From assembly GCA_009731375.1 (NCBI GenBank), contig BJOX01000117.1, forward strand, positions 797,636 to 832,131: 34,496 nt of DNA, read 5' to 3'. A program made the position numbers and the translations under genes. Source of the stretch: Paulinella micropora. Its lineage: Eukaryota; Cercozoa; Imbricatea; Euglyphida. This document shows, piece after piece, positions 1 to 8,653 of the stretch (its first letter is position 1; each line of letters begins with the position of its first letter). The notes under the pieces are model-generated. The model did no database searches. It was given only the letters and a program-made list of their open reading frames with translations, and had not been told where the DNA came from.

Positions 1-217
1 GGGCCCTCTGTAATGGAGGTGGGAGCTCGTTCTGCAAGGGGCGCTTTATGGAACGAGCCCTGGCCCCGCCTGGTACTAGGGAGCTTTGGTATTGCCTGTA
101 TCAGTCCCTTCCGTGCAAACATCACGGCTTAGCTGGGCATCGGGTTAATACTTTACCCACAGACTTCCTGGTTGACGAAATCAGAAGCTACTTTTTTCTG
201 GCATTAGTCGATATTTC
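1..217 (+). repeat. Dispersed repeat R1, 3' part (cut by window start)
   Basis: Nearly the same sequence recurs at 12266-12485 with only scattered substitutions and single-base indels. Both copies end in ...TTAGTCGATAT-TCATC and run directly into (TATC)n, which behaves like the element's 3' tail. The 5' part of this copy lies outside the window. I do not recognise the family; a SINE or the 3' end of a LINE would fit. The short ORF over it is not supported as a gene. Confidence 0.75.
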
Positions 218-256
218 ATCTAATCTATCTATCTATCTATCTATCTAATCTATCTC

Positions 257-296
<40 letters not shown>

Positions 297-330
297 ATCT
301 ATCTATCTATCTATCTATCTATCTAATCTA

Positions 331-367
<37 letters not shown>

Positions 368-381
368 AATCTATCTATCTA

Positions 382-416
<35 letters not shown>

Positions 417-455
417 CATCTGTCTTTCTATCTATCTATCTATCTATCTAAGGCC
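218..455. repeat. (TATC)n microsatellite
   Basis: Imperfect ATCT/TATC tract with periodic ATCTA-ATC interruptions, the 3' tail of repeat R1. It holds no gene. Confidence 0.95.
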
Positions 456-463
456 TTCAATCA

Positions 464-765
464 GACATGCATACATACATACATACATACATAAATACAT
501 ACATACATACATACATAGAGCAACGCCAGTTCATACAGACCATACATACATACATACATACATGCATCATACATACATACATACTTGGGGGTCAAGCTCA
601 CGGCTCATACATACATGCATACATACGTACATATATCTAAATCTAAATCTATATCTATATCTATATCTATATCTATATCTATATCTGTATCTATATCTGT
701 ATCTATATCTATATCTGTATCTATATCAGAATCCTTTTCCACATCTGTCTAGGCCACAAGCTCAA
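464..765. repeat. (ATAC)n and (ATATCT)n composite with a degenerate minisatellite core
   Basis: ATAC tracts, then ATATCT hexanucleotides from about 636. Fragments at 519-537 (GAGCAACGCCAG...) and 587-610 (GGGGTCAAGCTCAC...) match the two halves of the 40-bp core found intact five times at 2251-2765, so this looks like a decayed or split copy of the same unit. Confidence 0.8.
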
Positions 766-805
766 CGTTATGCAAGATCTGTGATTATGACGGGACGGTA
801 ACAAA

Positions 806-953
<148 letters not shown>

Positions 954-954
954 G

Positions 955-1166
955 CACTTGCACATTCGGTGACGTCTTGCAAGAGGTTGCTGGGACTGCG
1001 GAATAACCTCGGCTTAGTGCAGTCTTGCCCTCAGGAGCTCCATCGGTGGCCCCGATCATCAGGCGAGAGACTGACACGGGGGGGTGGAGGACCTCGAACA
1101 AGGGTATTGGAGGCTTATGTCCGTTGAGGATATGCCATTAGCTGCATCAGTACGCCTCAGATATAG
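955..1166 (-). repeat. SINE-like dispersed repeat S2
   Basis: About 210 bp of non-repetitive sequence between two (ATT)n tracts, with a closely matching inverted copy at 34280-34496. Read on the minus strand it contains TGGCATATCC and, about 35 nt later, GTTCGAGGTCC, loosely resembling RNA polymerase III A and B boxes, so a tRNA-related SINE on the minus strand is possible. The box A match is weak. Confidence 0.55.
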
Positions 1167-1174
1167 TAGTAAAT

Positions 1175-1177
<3 letters not shown>

Positions 1178-1224
<47 letters not shown>
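1178..1224. repeat. (ATT)n microsatellite
   Basis: ATT tract on the other side of SINE-like copy S2; 1225-1293 is unique sequence with no supported gene. Confidence 0.95.
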
Positions 1225-1293
1225 CATTCAACAAAAAACGAACCCACCTTATATAGATTGAATCTAAACGCGTACGCAGACGAAGACTCAGAT

Positions 1294-1314
1294 AATAATA
1301 ACAATAATAATAAC

Positions 1315-1375
<61 letters not shown>

Positions 1376-1431
1376 TTAATAATAATATTAATAATAATAT
1401 TAATAATAATAATAATAATAATATTAATAAT

Positions 1432-1470
<39 letters not shown>
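1294..1470. repeat. (AAT)n microsatellite
   Basis: AAT tract with AAT-ATT junctions. It is the complementary-strand form of the (ATT)n tail downstream of SINE S1, whose 3' end lies here on the minus strand. Confidence 0.95.
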
Positions 1471-1471
<1 letters not shown>

Positions 1472-1687
1472 GTGTTTCTCTGTCAAATCTGCACATGCGC
1501 CTCCATCGTCTCACCCGTGAGGAGTACGAAGAATTGACGATAGGCTCTAATGACACCCCCGCAAGGGCAGTTCCAACACTTCCAGACGGACCGGTATGTT
1601 CCATGAAAATACTGGTGGCACCGACGGGAATCGAACTGGCGACAGGGCCCAGATGGTAGAACTTGACCACTGGGCTATCACGGTGTC
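1471..1687 (-). repeat. tRNA-derived SINE S1, copy 1
   Basis: Reverse complement of the element at 13613-13845 and 27621-27852. The 5' head read on the minus strand carries TAGCCCAGTGGT (pol III box A) and AGTTCGATTCC (box B) at tRNA-like spacing. The body ends in CAGAGAAACACT and then the (ATT)n tail. This copy lacks about 13 nt near the 3' end (GCATCAGCCATTG) present in the other copies. Similarity to tRNA is seen directly; SINE status is inferred from repetition plus pol III boxes. Confidence 0.8.
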
Positions 1688-1766
<79 letters not shown>

Positions 1767-1786
1767 TAATAATAATAATAATAATA

Positions 1787-1829
<43 letters not shown>

Positions 1830-1851
1830 TATAATAATAATAGTAATAATA

Positions 1852-1933
<82 letters not shown>
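1688..1933. repeat. (AAT)n then (GATA)n microsatellites
   Basis: AAT tract at 1688-1850 merging into GATA at 1852-1933. No gene; long reading frames here are low-complexity translations. Confidence 0.95.
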
Positions 1934-1934
<1 letters not shown>

Positions 1935-1950
1935 GCTATAGATAGATAGA

Positions 1951-1953
1951 TAG

Positions 1954-1984
<31 letters not shown>

Positions 1985-2120
1985 ACTGGCACACACACAC
2001 ACACACACAATCTTTGCAAAAAAAAAGGGCAAGCACACACAAACACACACACACACACACACACAAACACGCATGCACACACACACACACACACACACAA
2101 ACACAGATCGAGAGAGAGAT

Positions 2121-2190
<70 letters not shown>

Positions 2191-2234
2191 CACACAAACA
2201 CACACACACACACACGCACACACACGCACACAAA
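1951..2234. repeat. (CA)n / (GA)n / (CA)n tracts
   Basis: CA dinucleotides at 1951-2103, GA at 2108-2190, then CA to 2234. No gene. Confidence 0.95.
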
Positions 2235-2250
2235 CTATATCTATATCAGG

Positions 2251-2765
2251 GAGCAACGCCGGGGCTGAGGGTCAACCTTACAGTTCATACATACATACAT
2301 CCGTACATATATCTATATCTATATCTATATCTATATCTTTATCTATATCTACATCTATATCTATATCAGAGAGCAACGCCGGGGCTGAGGGTCAACCTCA
2401 CAGTTCATACATATATCTATATCTATATCTATATCTATATCTATATCTATATCTATATCTATATCTATATCAAAGAGCAACGCCGGGGCTGAGGGTCAAC
2501 CTCACAGTTCATACATGCATACATACTTACATGTATCTATATCTATATCTATATCTATATCTATATCTATATCTATATCTATTATCTGTATCTATATCTA
2601 TATCTATATCTATATCAGAGAGCAACGCCGGGGCTGAGGGTCAACCTCACAGTTCATACATACATACATGCATACGTACATATATCTATATCTATATCTA
2701 TATCTATATCTATATCTATATCAGAGAGCAACGCCAGGGCTGAGGGTCAACCTCACAGTTCATAC
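2251..2765 (+). repeat. Minisatellite M1: five 40-bp cores in (ATATCT)n
   Basis: The core GAGCAACGCCGGGGCTGAGG-GTCAACCTCACAGTTCATAC starts at 2251, 2371, 2475, 2620 and 2726, almost unchanged, separated by ATAC and ATATCT tracts of different length. In four copies the core is preceded by ATATCAG or ATATCAAAG, and every copy contains G|GTCAAC, so each could be a 21-nt phase 1-1 micro-exon (E-S-N-A-G-A-E) like those further downstream. That coding reading is speculative; the repeat structure is certain. Confidence 0.9.
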
Positions 2766-2779
2766 ATACATACATTACG

Positions 2780-3253
2780 TACATATATCTATATCTATAT
2801 CTATATCTATATCTATATCTATATCTACATCTATATCTATATCTTTATCTGTATCTATATCTGTATCTATATCTATATCTATATCTATATCTATATCTAT
2901 GCCTATATCTATATATATATATATATATATATATCCATATACATATACATATCTACATCTGCATCTATATTCATATCTACATATACATCTATATCCATAC
3001 CCAGGTGCCCTGTATGTATGTATGTATGTATGGATGGATGGATGGATGGATGTATGTATAAATGTATATATGTAGTGTATGCGCTGCGCTCTGATATACC
3101 ATATCTATATCTATATCAACATCCATATCTACATTCATACCATATATCTATACCTTTATATATATTCATACCTATATCTACTTTTACCCATACATACATA
3201 CATACATACATACATACATGCATACATACATACATACATACATACATACATAG
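2780..3253. repeat. (ATATCT)n, (GTAT)n and (ATAC)n tracts
   Basis: Hexanucleotide ATATCT to about 3000, GTAT/GGAT at 3010-3065, degenerate ATATCT, then ATAC at 3190-3252 ending in ATAG immediately before candidate exon 3254-3500. No other gene seen. Confidence 0.9.
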
Positions 3254-3500
3254 TTACCCAGTCGACTGCGCAGTGACGTCCATAACCGCAACGACGGTGA
3301 AATTTTTGAAATTTTCCCTCGTAGCCGCAACGACGGTGAAATTTTCGGTGAGATTTTCCCTCGTAGCCGCAACGACGGTGAAATTTTCGGTGAAATTTTC
3401 CCTCGTGGCCGCAACGACGGCGAAATTTTTCCTCGGCCCGACCTGTTCAATCTCAACACCAACGAGGATAACCGTGTCGATATCTTCACGGGAAGAAAAG
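3254..3500 (+). CDS. Candidate exon with 14-residue tandem repeats (phase 0 to 1)
   Basis: AG at 3252-3253 precedes an open frame that ends at AAAG|GTAACT. It encodes 82 residues: a short basic lead, then four tandem units [41 protein letters not shown] and [10 protein letters not shown] (42 bp per full unit), then [20 protein letters not shown]. The last 12 residues resemble the micro-exon family at 5321, 5425 and 6207. There is no in-frame ATG near its start, so it is an internal or partial exon. No family is recognised. The acceptor is weak because the intron side is (ATAC)n with no clear pyrimidine tract. The unit also contains GTGAAATTTTC-like strings seen in the local MITEs, so an origin from repetitive DNA is possible. 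Confidence 0.5.
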
Positions 3501-3551
3501 GTAACTGGCTGTCTGCCTCTTCCTCTATTTCTGTTCTCGCTCATACAGCAT

Positions 3552-3776
3552 GAGAAGTTCCTTGTCCTTACAACGAGCAATGACTTCAAGCCAATTCGTT
3601 CTCCACCGGTTTGTTGTCGGCCGGTTCTGATTTTTGCGGCTTGTGTAGTGGCTCATTTGAAAGCTCTCATCAAGAGCTTTCTAATGAGTCATGTCACAGG
3701 TTGTGGAAGCAAATATTGGCTGAGATCGAAGCGCTTGAAGTCATTGTTGATTGTACTTAAGAAGTAGGAACTTCTC
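3552..3776. mobile_element. MITE-like fold-back element, about 225 bp
   Basis: Terminal inverted repeats GAGAAGTTCCT (3552-3562) and AGGAACTTCTC (3766-3776) are perfect, as is an inner pair CAATGACTTCAAGC (3578-3591) and GCTTGAAGTCATTG (3733-3746). A smaller hairpin (CTCATTTGAAAGCTCT with AGAGCTTTCTAATGAG) lies in the middle. There is no coding capacity, consistent with a non-autonomous DNA transposon. No second copy in the window. Confidence 0.7.
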
Positions 3777-3824
3777 GTGAAGAAATTTCCCAGTAGACTC
3801 GGGCGGCAAGGGATAGCAAAATTT

Positions 3825-3926
3825 TTATCTATCCATCTACCTACCTATCTATCTATCTATCTCTATCTATCTATCTATCTACCTACCTACCTACCTACCT
3901 ATCTATCTATCTATCTATCTACCTAC

Positions 3927-3962
<36 letters not shown>
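3825..3962. repeat. (TATC)n/(TACC)n microsatellite
   Basis: Tetranucleotide tract; 3963-4196 is AT-rich non-repetitive sequence in which I see no supported gene. Confidence 0.9.
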
Positions 3963-4196
3963 GCGGTTTTTGCGGATTATTTCACGGAAATTTCACCAAA
4001 TTTACATTTTTGAATTGTTTTTTCCTTGTGTCTCATGTTTTGATTATATCCGATATTACCCTTCGCTGTGAAGACCAGGAGCCATATCTATGTCCGGGCC
4101 TGCGAAGTCCGTGGAGAAAATTTTCGCGTTTTTGCGGTTATTTTTCTCCTCGCGCGTCTCAATGCTTTGTTTTTTGCCATATTCATGTGCTGATAG

Positions 4197-4262
4197 ACCA
4201 TGATCCGTCTGCCCGGGCCGGTGTGGTAACGGCGACCGCGCCGGACGTGTCAGGAGTGTTAG
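4197..4262 (+). CDS. Candidate micro-exon (phase 1-1)
   Basis: Bounded by GCTGATAG and TTAG|GTAGGT. With one base carried over from the 3254-3500 exon it reads D-HDPSARAGVVTATAPDVSGVL, 22 codons, and passes one base on to the exon at 4501. The joined codons are GAC (Asp) on both sides. A shortened relative sits at 5516-5545 (GGGCCGGGCGTGTCGGAAGTG...) where the donor GT has become CT. Function unknown. Confidence 0.45.
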
Positions 4263-4263
4263 G

Positions 4264-4480
4264 TAGGTATGTGTGTATGTGTGTATGTATGTATGTATGT
4301 ATGTATTTATGTATGTATGTATGTATGTATGCATGTATGTATGTATGTATGTATGTATGTATGTATGTATGTATGTATTGTGTATGTATGCATCTAGGCT
4401 TGTCTGCTTGTATTTATGTATGCATGCATGCATGCATGTATGTATATGTATGTATGTAAGTATGTATGTATTTATGCTTG
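4264..4480. repeat. (GTAT)n microsatellite
   Basis: GTAT/GCAT tract forming most of the inferred intron between 4262 and 4501. Confidence 0.95.
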
Positions 4481-4500
4481 TCTGTCTGTCTAATTTTTAG

Positions 4501-4542
4501 ACGCGCTTGACAATTTGAATTTGTTACAACGCGAAGAGGAAG
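4501..4542 (+). CDS. Candidate micro-exon, LDNLNLLQREEE family, copy 1 (phase 1-1)
   Basis: Acceptor TAATTTTTAG ends at 4500 and donor GAAG|GTGGAA follows 4542. The 42 nt encode D-ALDNLNLLQREEE when the first codon is completed by the preceding exon. A close copy is at 4598-4642. The predicted segment is amphipathic and acidic. Family unknown. Alternative: the frame could continue into the purine tract as a Lys/Glu-rich stretch. Confidence 0.4.
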
Positions 4543-4597
4543 GTGGAAGAAGAAGAAAGAAGAAGAAAGAAGAAGCAAAGAAGAAAGAAAGAAGAAG

Positions 4598-4642
4598 AAA
4601 AGAAGCTGGACAACTTGAATATGTTACAACGCGAAGAAGAAG
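4598..4642 (+). CDS. Candidate micro-exon, LDNLNMLQREEE family, copy 2
   Basis: From 4606 onward it matches 4504-4542 with a few substitutions, preserving LDNLN-LLQ/MLQ-REEE and the donor context G|GTGGAAGAAG. The left border is uncertain because the flank is GAA repeat and offers many AGs; 4598 keeps phase 1. This is evidence of local exon duplication. Confidence 0.35.
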
Positions 4643-4659
4643 GTGGAAGAAGAAAGAAG

Positions 4660-5320
4660 AAGAAAGAAGAAAGAAAGAAGAAAGAAAGAAGAAGAAAAGA
4701 AGAAGAAAAGAAGAAGAAAAGAAGAAGAAAAAAAGAAGAAAAGAAGAAGAAAAGAAGAAGAAAGGAAGAAGAAAAGAAGAAGAAAAGAAGAAGAAAGAAA
4801 GAAGAAAGAAAGAAGAAAGAAAGAAGAAAGAAGAAGAAAAGAAGAAGAAAGAAGAAGAAAGAAAGAAGAAAGAAGAAGAAAGAAAGAAGAAAGAAAGAAG
4901 AAAGAAGAAGAAAGAAAGAAGAAAGAAAGAAGAAAGAAGAAGAAAGAAGAAGAAAGAAGAAGAAGAAAGAAGAAGAAAGAAAAAGAAAGAAACAAGAAAG
5001 AAAGAAGAAAGAAAAAGAAAGAAAGAAGAAAGAAAGAAGAAAAGAAGAAGAAAGAAGAAGAAAGAAGAAAGAAAGAAGAAAGAAAGAAAGAAGAAAGAAA
5101 GAAGAAAGAAAGAAGAAAGAAGAAAGAAAGAAGAAAGAAAGAAGAAAGAAGAAGAAAGAAAGAAAGAAACAAGAAAGAAAGAAGCAAGAAAGAAGCAAGA
5201 AAGAAGCCAGAAAAAAGCAAGAAAGAAGCAAGGAGAAAGCAAGGAGAAAGCAAAAGAAAGCAGAAGAAAGCAGAAGAAAGCAGAAGAAAGCAGAAGAAAG
5301 AAAAAGAAAGAAAGAAGAAG
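4660..5320. repeat. Polypurine (GAA)n/(GAAA)n tract, about 660 bp
   Basis: Almost pure A/G on the plus strand, GAAGAAA-type units with a few GCAAGAAA near the end. Open in all three plus frames (Lys/Glu/Arg-rich) and in minus frames (Phe/Ser/Leu-rich), which is a composition effect. Such tracts can form triplex DNA. Taken as intron because recognisable exon copies flank it with their own splice signals. Confidence 0.85.
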
Positions 5321-5359
5321 AGGAAGATAACGATGTGGATATCTCTCCGGGAAGGAAAG
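5321..5359 (+). CDS. Candidate micro-exon, EEDNDVD family, copy 1 (phase 1-1)
   Basis: 39 nt between AG and G|GTGAAAA. Read with one carried base: E-EDNDVDISPGRK. Nearly identical to 5425-5463 and similar to 6207-6242 and the 3' end of the 3254-3500 exon. The downstream intron start GTGAAAAATGAAC is conserved in all three micro-exon copies. Function unknown. Confidence 0.45.
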
Positions 5360-5372
5360 GTGAAAAATGAAC

Positions 5373-5422
5373 TAAGATACATACATACATACATACATAC
5401 ATACATACATACATACATACAT
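5373..5422. repeat. (ATAC)n microsatellite
   Basis: Tract between two copies of the EEDNDVD micro-exon; a second ATAC tract lies at 5480-5513. Confidence 0.95.
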
Positions 5423-5424
5423 AG

Positions 5425-5463
5425 AGGAAGATAACGATGTGGATACTTTTCCGGGAAGGAAAG
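5425..5463 (+). CDS. Candidate micro-exon, EEDNDVD family, copy 2 (phase 1-1)
   Basis: ACATAG|AGGAAGATAACG...GGAAAG|GTGAAA, 39 nt, encoding E-EDNDVDTFPGRK with the carried base. Length is a multiple of three and both phases are 1, so inclusion or skipping keeps frame. It differs from copy 1 by very few bases, indicating recent duplication. Confidence 0.45.
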
Positions 5464-5515
5464 GTGAAAAATGAACTAGCATACATACATACATACATAC
5501 ATACATACATACATC

Positions 5516-5545
5516 TGACCGGGCCGGGCGTGTCGGAAGTGTTAG
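5516..5545 (+). pseudogene. Truncated copy of the 4197-4262 exon
   Basis: CCGGGCCGGGCGTGTCGGAAG and GTGTTAG match the 3' half of exon 4197-4262, but the donor GT is replaced by CT and the 5' half is replaced by ATAC repeat. Likely a decayed duplicate. Confidence 0.4.
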
Positions 5546-5571
5546 CTGTCTATATATTTTTTAATTTACAT

Positions 5572-5757
5572 TATCTATATCTATATCTATATCTATATCT
5601 ATATCTATATATGTATCTATATCTATACCTATACCTATATATGTATATCTATAACTATATCTGTATCTATATCTTTATCTGTATCTATATCTGTATCTAT
5701 ATCTATATCCATATCTATATCTATATCTATATCTATATCTATATCTATATCCATATG
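5572..5757. repeat. (ATATCT)n microsatellite
   Basis: Hexanucleotide tract with variants; no gene. Confidence 0.95.
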
Positions 5758-5761
5758 GTAG

Positions 5762-5796
5762 GCTTAGACATTCTAGCAGACTTGACTACTGGACAG
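5762..5796 (+). CDS. Candidate micro-exon GLDILADLTTGQ (phase 1-0)
   Basis: CATATGGTAG|GCTTAGACATTC...GGACAG|GTCTCT. With the carried G it encodes G-LDILADLTTGQ. It is the only segment here that converts phase 1 (after 5463) to the phase 0 required by exon 6982-7116. The donor lies directly against the (CT)n tract; the acceptor lacks a pyrimidine tract. Confidence 0.4.
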
Positions 5797-6140
<344 letters not shown>

Positions 6141-6206
6141 AAGGTTGCGGTCGCCGGACCGGCCGGCCCGCCCTCAAAATATTTCTAGATATAGATATAG
6201 ATATAG

Positions 6207-6242
6207 ACGATAACGATGTGGATAACTTTCCGGGAAGGAAAG
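6207..6242 (+). CDS. Candidate micro-exon, EEDNDVD family, copy 3 (phase 1-1)
   Basis: ATATAG|ACGATAACGATG...GGAAAG|GTGAAA, 36 nt, D-DNDVDNFPGRK. One codon shorter than copies 1 and 2. It lies after the phase 1-0 exon 5762-5796, so if both are real they would be alternatives, or this copy is unused. 6243-6670 is AT-rich unique sequence with TTTTGCGT-type strings and no supported gene. Confidence 0.35.
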
Positions 6243-6670
6243 GTGAAAAATGAACTAGCATACATACAGCCGACAAATTTTCCGTATTTTGCGTGTGACT
6301 TTTTGTTTTTGCATCTGATCCTTTGGTTTTTGCGTTTGATTTTTTTTCCATATTTTGCGGCAAATTTTTCCGTATTTTGCGTTGAAATTTTTTTTTCATT
6401 GTTGACCCTTTGTCCGCGCGAGTCTGTAGACCAGATTTTGTGGGTATATTCCCGGTCGAATTCCCTTTTTGTCTGTCCAAATGCCCATTGCGTCTTCCTG
6501 CGTCTTCACCTTGAATGGCATTGATATAGCTAAAAAAAAATTATCAGAGTATAGTATGGATAGATTTGCGGGAAATCTTTTCAAATTTCAGGCAAATCAG
6601 CTACAAAGGTGACAAAAACCCGCCGCACCCTTAAGCGGTTATGTTTGTGTGTATCTCTGTCTTGCTTCTG

Positions 6671-6809
6671 TTTTCTCTCGATCACCACCTCAAAAATGTG
6701 GTTAGGTAACCGAGAAAACCACATCTTCGGCGTCGCCAAAATTTCACGTGTTTTACGGGTGAGCCGGGTAAAACACGTGGAAATTTTGGCTAGCCGCAGA
6801 ATATAATAT
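6671..6809 (-). mobile_element. Fold-back MITE family P, copy 1 (diverged)
   Basis: Matches, with divergence, the elements at 7128-7276 and 14312-14429: shared blocks are CACCTC, GGTAACCGA-AAAAC and GGCTAGCCGCA-AATAT. Contains an almost perfect 22-bp hairpin (6735-6756 with 6768-6790) around an 11-nt loop. No coding capacity. Confidence 0.6.
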
Positions 6810-6962
6810 TCACATAAAAGCACTCACCGCCAATTACCTAGGTAATTACCCTTGTTGTGGTTAGCTTCCCGAGGAAATTCCGAAATTCAGGGAATTTCCC
6901 CGGGAAGCCAACCACATCAAGGGTAATTACCTAGGTAATTGGCGGTGAATGCTTTTATGTGA
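6810..6962. mobile_element. Long palindrome, about 153 bp
   Basis: The first 45 nt (TCACATAAAAGC... ending TACCCTTG) are the reverse complement of the last 45 nt with one mismatch. The arms include the self-complementary TTACCTAGGTAA, and the centre folds again (TTCCC-GAGGAAATTCC against GGAATTTCCCCGGGAA). A MITE is the simplest reading; it abuts family P copy 1 and lies 19 bp before exon 6982-7116. Confidence 0.75.
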
Positions 6963-6981
6963 TTGTCTGCTGTCTCGTTAG

Positions 6982-7116
6982 GGACTGATGGAGGAGGCTT
7001 TGGTACAGAATTTCAGCGTGGGTGGATTGGACGAGGACATTGTGGAGATGAAGGGGGAAGAGAAGGCAGAAAATGCTTCCTTAGCTTACCGAGTTCTACA
7101 GTCCATGGACGAACGG
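6982..7116 (+). CDS. Candidate exon, 45 codons (phase 0-0)
   Basis: TGCTGTCTCGTTAG|GGACTG has a pyrimidine-rich acceptor and CGG|GTAAAG a good donor. The frame reads GLMEEALVQNFSVGGLDEDI, then VEMKGEEKAENASLAYRVLQ and SMDER: balanced, helix-prone and acidic, with none of the low-complexity bias of the flanks. MITEs sit close on both sides (palindrome ending at 6962, family P copy 2 starting at 7128). A second frame with phase 1 is also open but Gly/Arg-rich and less protein-like. No family recognised. Confidence 0.6.
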
Positions 7117-7127
7117 GTAAAGGAAAT

Positions 7128-7276
7128 AGTATATTATGCGGCTAGCCACAAATTTGACGTTTTTTTGCGGGCGAGCCGGAGCCGGGCCGGCGAGCCCGCA
7201 AAACATGTCAAATTTGGCGCGCCGCATATGTAGTTTTATCGGTAACCTGACCACATTTTGTGGAGGTGACCGATAA
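7128..7276 (+). mobile_element. Fold-back MITE family P, copy 2
   Basis: TAGTATATTATGCGGCTAGC...to GTGACCGATAAAA. The reverse complement at 14312-14429 shares both ends almost exactly. The arm CAAATTTGACGT pairs with ACATGTCAAATTTG, enclosing a GC-rich loop (GCGGGCGAGCC...GGCGAGCCCGC) that copy 3 lacks. Confidence 0.7.
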
Positions 7277-7278
7277 AA

Positions 7279-7444
7279 GTGAAGAATTTCGGCCACCTCA
7301 AATTTTGGCAAAAAAAAAAATTAACGTATCTTGCGGTGAAAAGACTAGGGAAGAATTCCGGCCACCCAAAGTTTTGTGCAAAAACAAGGTATTCTGCGGT
7401 GAAAAATCACTGGCCGAAATATTTCCTGGCCGAAAATTTTCACT
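7279..7444 (+). mobile_element. MITE family G, type I, copy a
   Basis: Ends GTGAAGAATTTCGGCCACCTC and GGCCGAAAATTTTCAC are inverted repeats. Internal landmarks are ACGTATCTTGCGGTGAAAAG, GAATTCCGGCCACCCAAAG and GTATTCTGCGGTG. Other copies are at 13037, 15775, 16900 and 18434. Non-coding. Confidence 0.75.
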
Positions 7445-7454
7445 CGTTCTTATA

Positions 7455-8580
7455 ATGTATGATTGATGTATGATGTATGATGTACGAATGTATGAGTACG
7501 GGATATCATGTATGAAGTTTGAAGTATGGTGTATGTGTGTGAGTGTGATGTATGATGTATGATGTATGATGTATGATGTATGATGATGTATGAGTATGAG
7601 TGTGAGTGTGATGCATGAAGTATGATGCATGATGCATGATGTATGAAGTATGATGTATGATGTATGATGTATGAAGTATGATGTATGATGTATGATGTAT
7701 GATGTATGATGCATGATGTATGATGTATGATGCATGATGCATGATGTAGGATGTATGATGTATGATGCATGAAGTATGATGTATGATGTATGATGTATGA
7801 AGTATGATGTATGATGTATGATGTACGAAGTATGATGTATGATGCATGATGCATGATGCATGATGTATGATGTATGATGTATGAGTATGAGTGTGATGTA
7901 TGATGCATGATGTATGATGTATGATGTATGATGTATGATGTATGATGTACGATGTATGATGTATGATGTATGATGTATGATGCATGATGTATGATGTATG
8001 AGTATGAGTATGAGTATGAGTGTGATGTATGATGTATGATGTATGATGTATGATGTATGAGTATGAGTGTGATGTATGATGTATGAAGTATGATACATGA
8101 TGTATGATGTATGATGTATGATGCATGATGTATGATGTATGATGTATGATGTATGATGTATGATGTATGATGTATGATGTATGAAGTATGATGTATGAAG
8201 TATGATGCATGATGTATGATGTATGATGCATGATGTATGATGTATGATGTACGATGCATGATGATGTGTGAGTATGAGTGTGAGTGTGATGTATGATGTA
8301 TGATGTATGATGTATGATGTATGATGTACTATGTATGACGTACGATGTATGACGTATGATGTATGAGCATGAGTATGAGTGCGATGCATGATGTATGATG
8401 TATAAATGCTATATGATGTATGATGTATGCATACATCATACATCATACATCATACATCATACATCACACTCACACTCATACTCATACATCATCATGCTTC
8501 ATGCATCATACATCATACATCATAACATCATAACATCATACATCATACATCATACATCACACTCATACTCATAAATCATG
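7455..8580. repeat. (ATGATGT)n-type tract with strand switch
   Basis: ATGATGT units with TGAGTATGAGTGTG inserts to about 8427, then the reverse complement (ACATCAT with CACACTCATACTCAT) to about 8580. The switch is at GATGTATGCATACATC. All reading frames in it are repeat translations. Confidence 0.95.
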
Positions 8581-8602
8581 ATGTATGATTTATGTTGAAC
8601 AG

Positions 8603-8653
8603 ACCTTGCTCGAACAAGTAAAAGAGTTGTTAGGCTTGAACGACCTGCTACTG
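8603..8653 (+). CDS. Candidate micro-exon TLLEQVKELLGLNDLLL (phase 0-0)
   Basis: TTGAACAG|ACCTTGCTCGAAC...CTACTG|GTCCGT, 51 nt. It is leucine-heptad-like and phase-compatible with 6982-7116 upstream and 11159-11205 downstream. Its 3' half is the apparent progenitor of the core repeated about 21 more times in minisatellite M2. Confidence 0.45.

Noticed and set aside
48-248. 66-codon ORF at the window start
   Set aside because: It lies in dispersed repeat R1; the second copy at 12300 carries an indel that breaks the frame.
4490-5510. Lys/Glu-rich (plus) and Phe/Ser/Leu-rich (minus) ORFs over the purine tract
   Set aside because: Composition effect of GAA/GAAA repeats. Recognisable exon copies with splice signals flank the tract.
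7298-8446. Minus-strand ORF of 382 codons (His-His-Thr-Ser-Tyr-Ile repeats)
   Set aside because: It is the translation of the ATGATGT tract; it is open in several frames for the same reason and has no gene signals.
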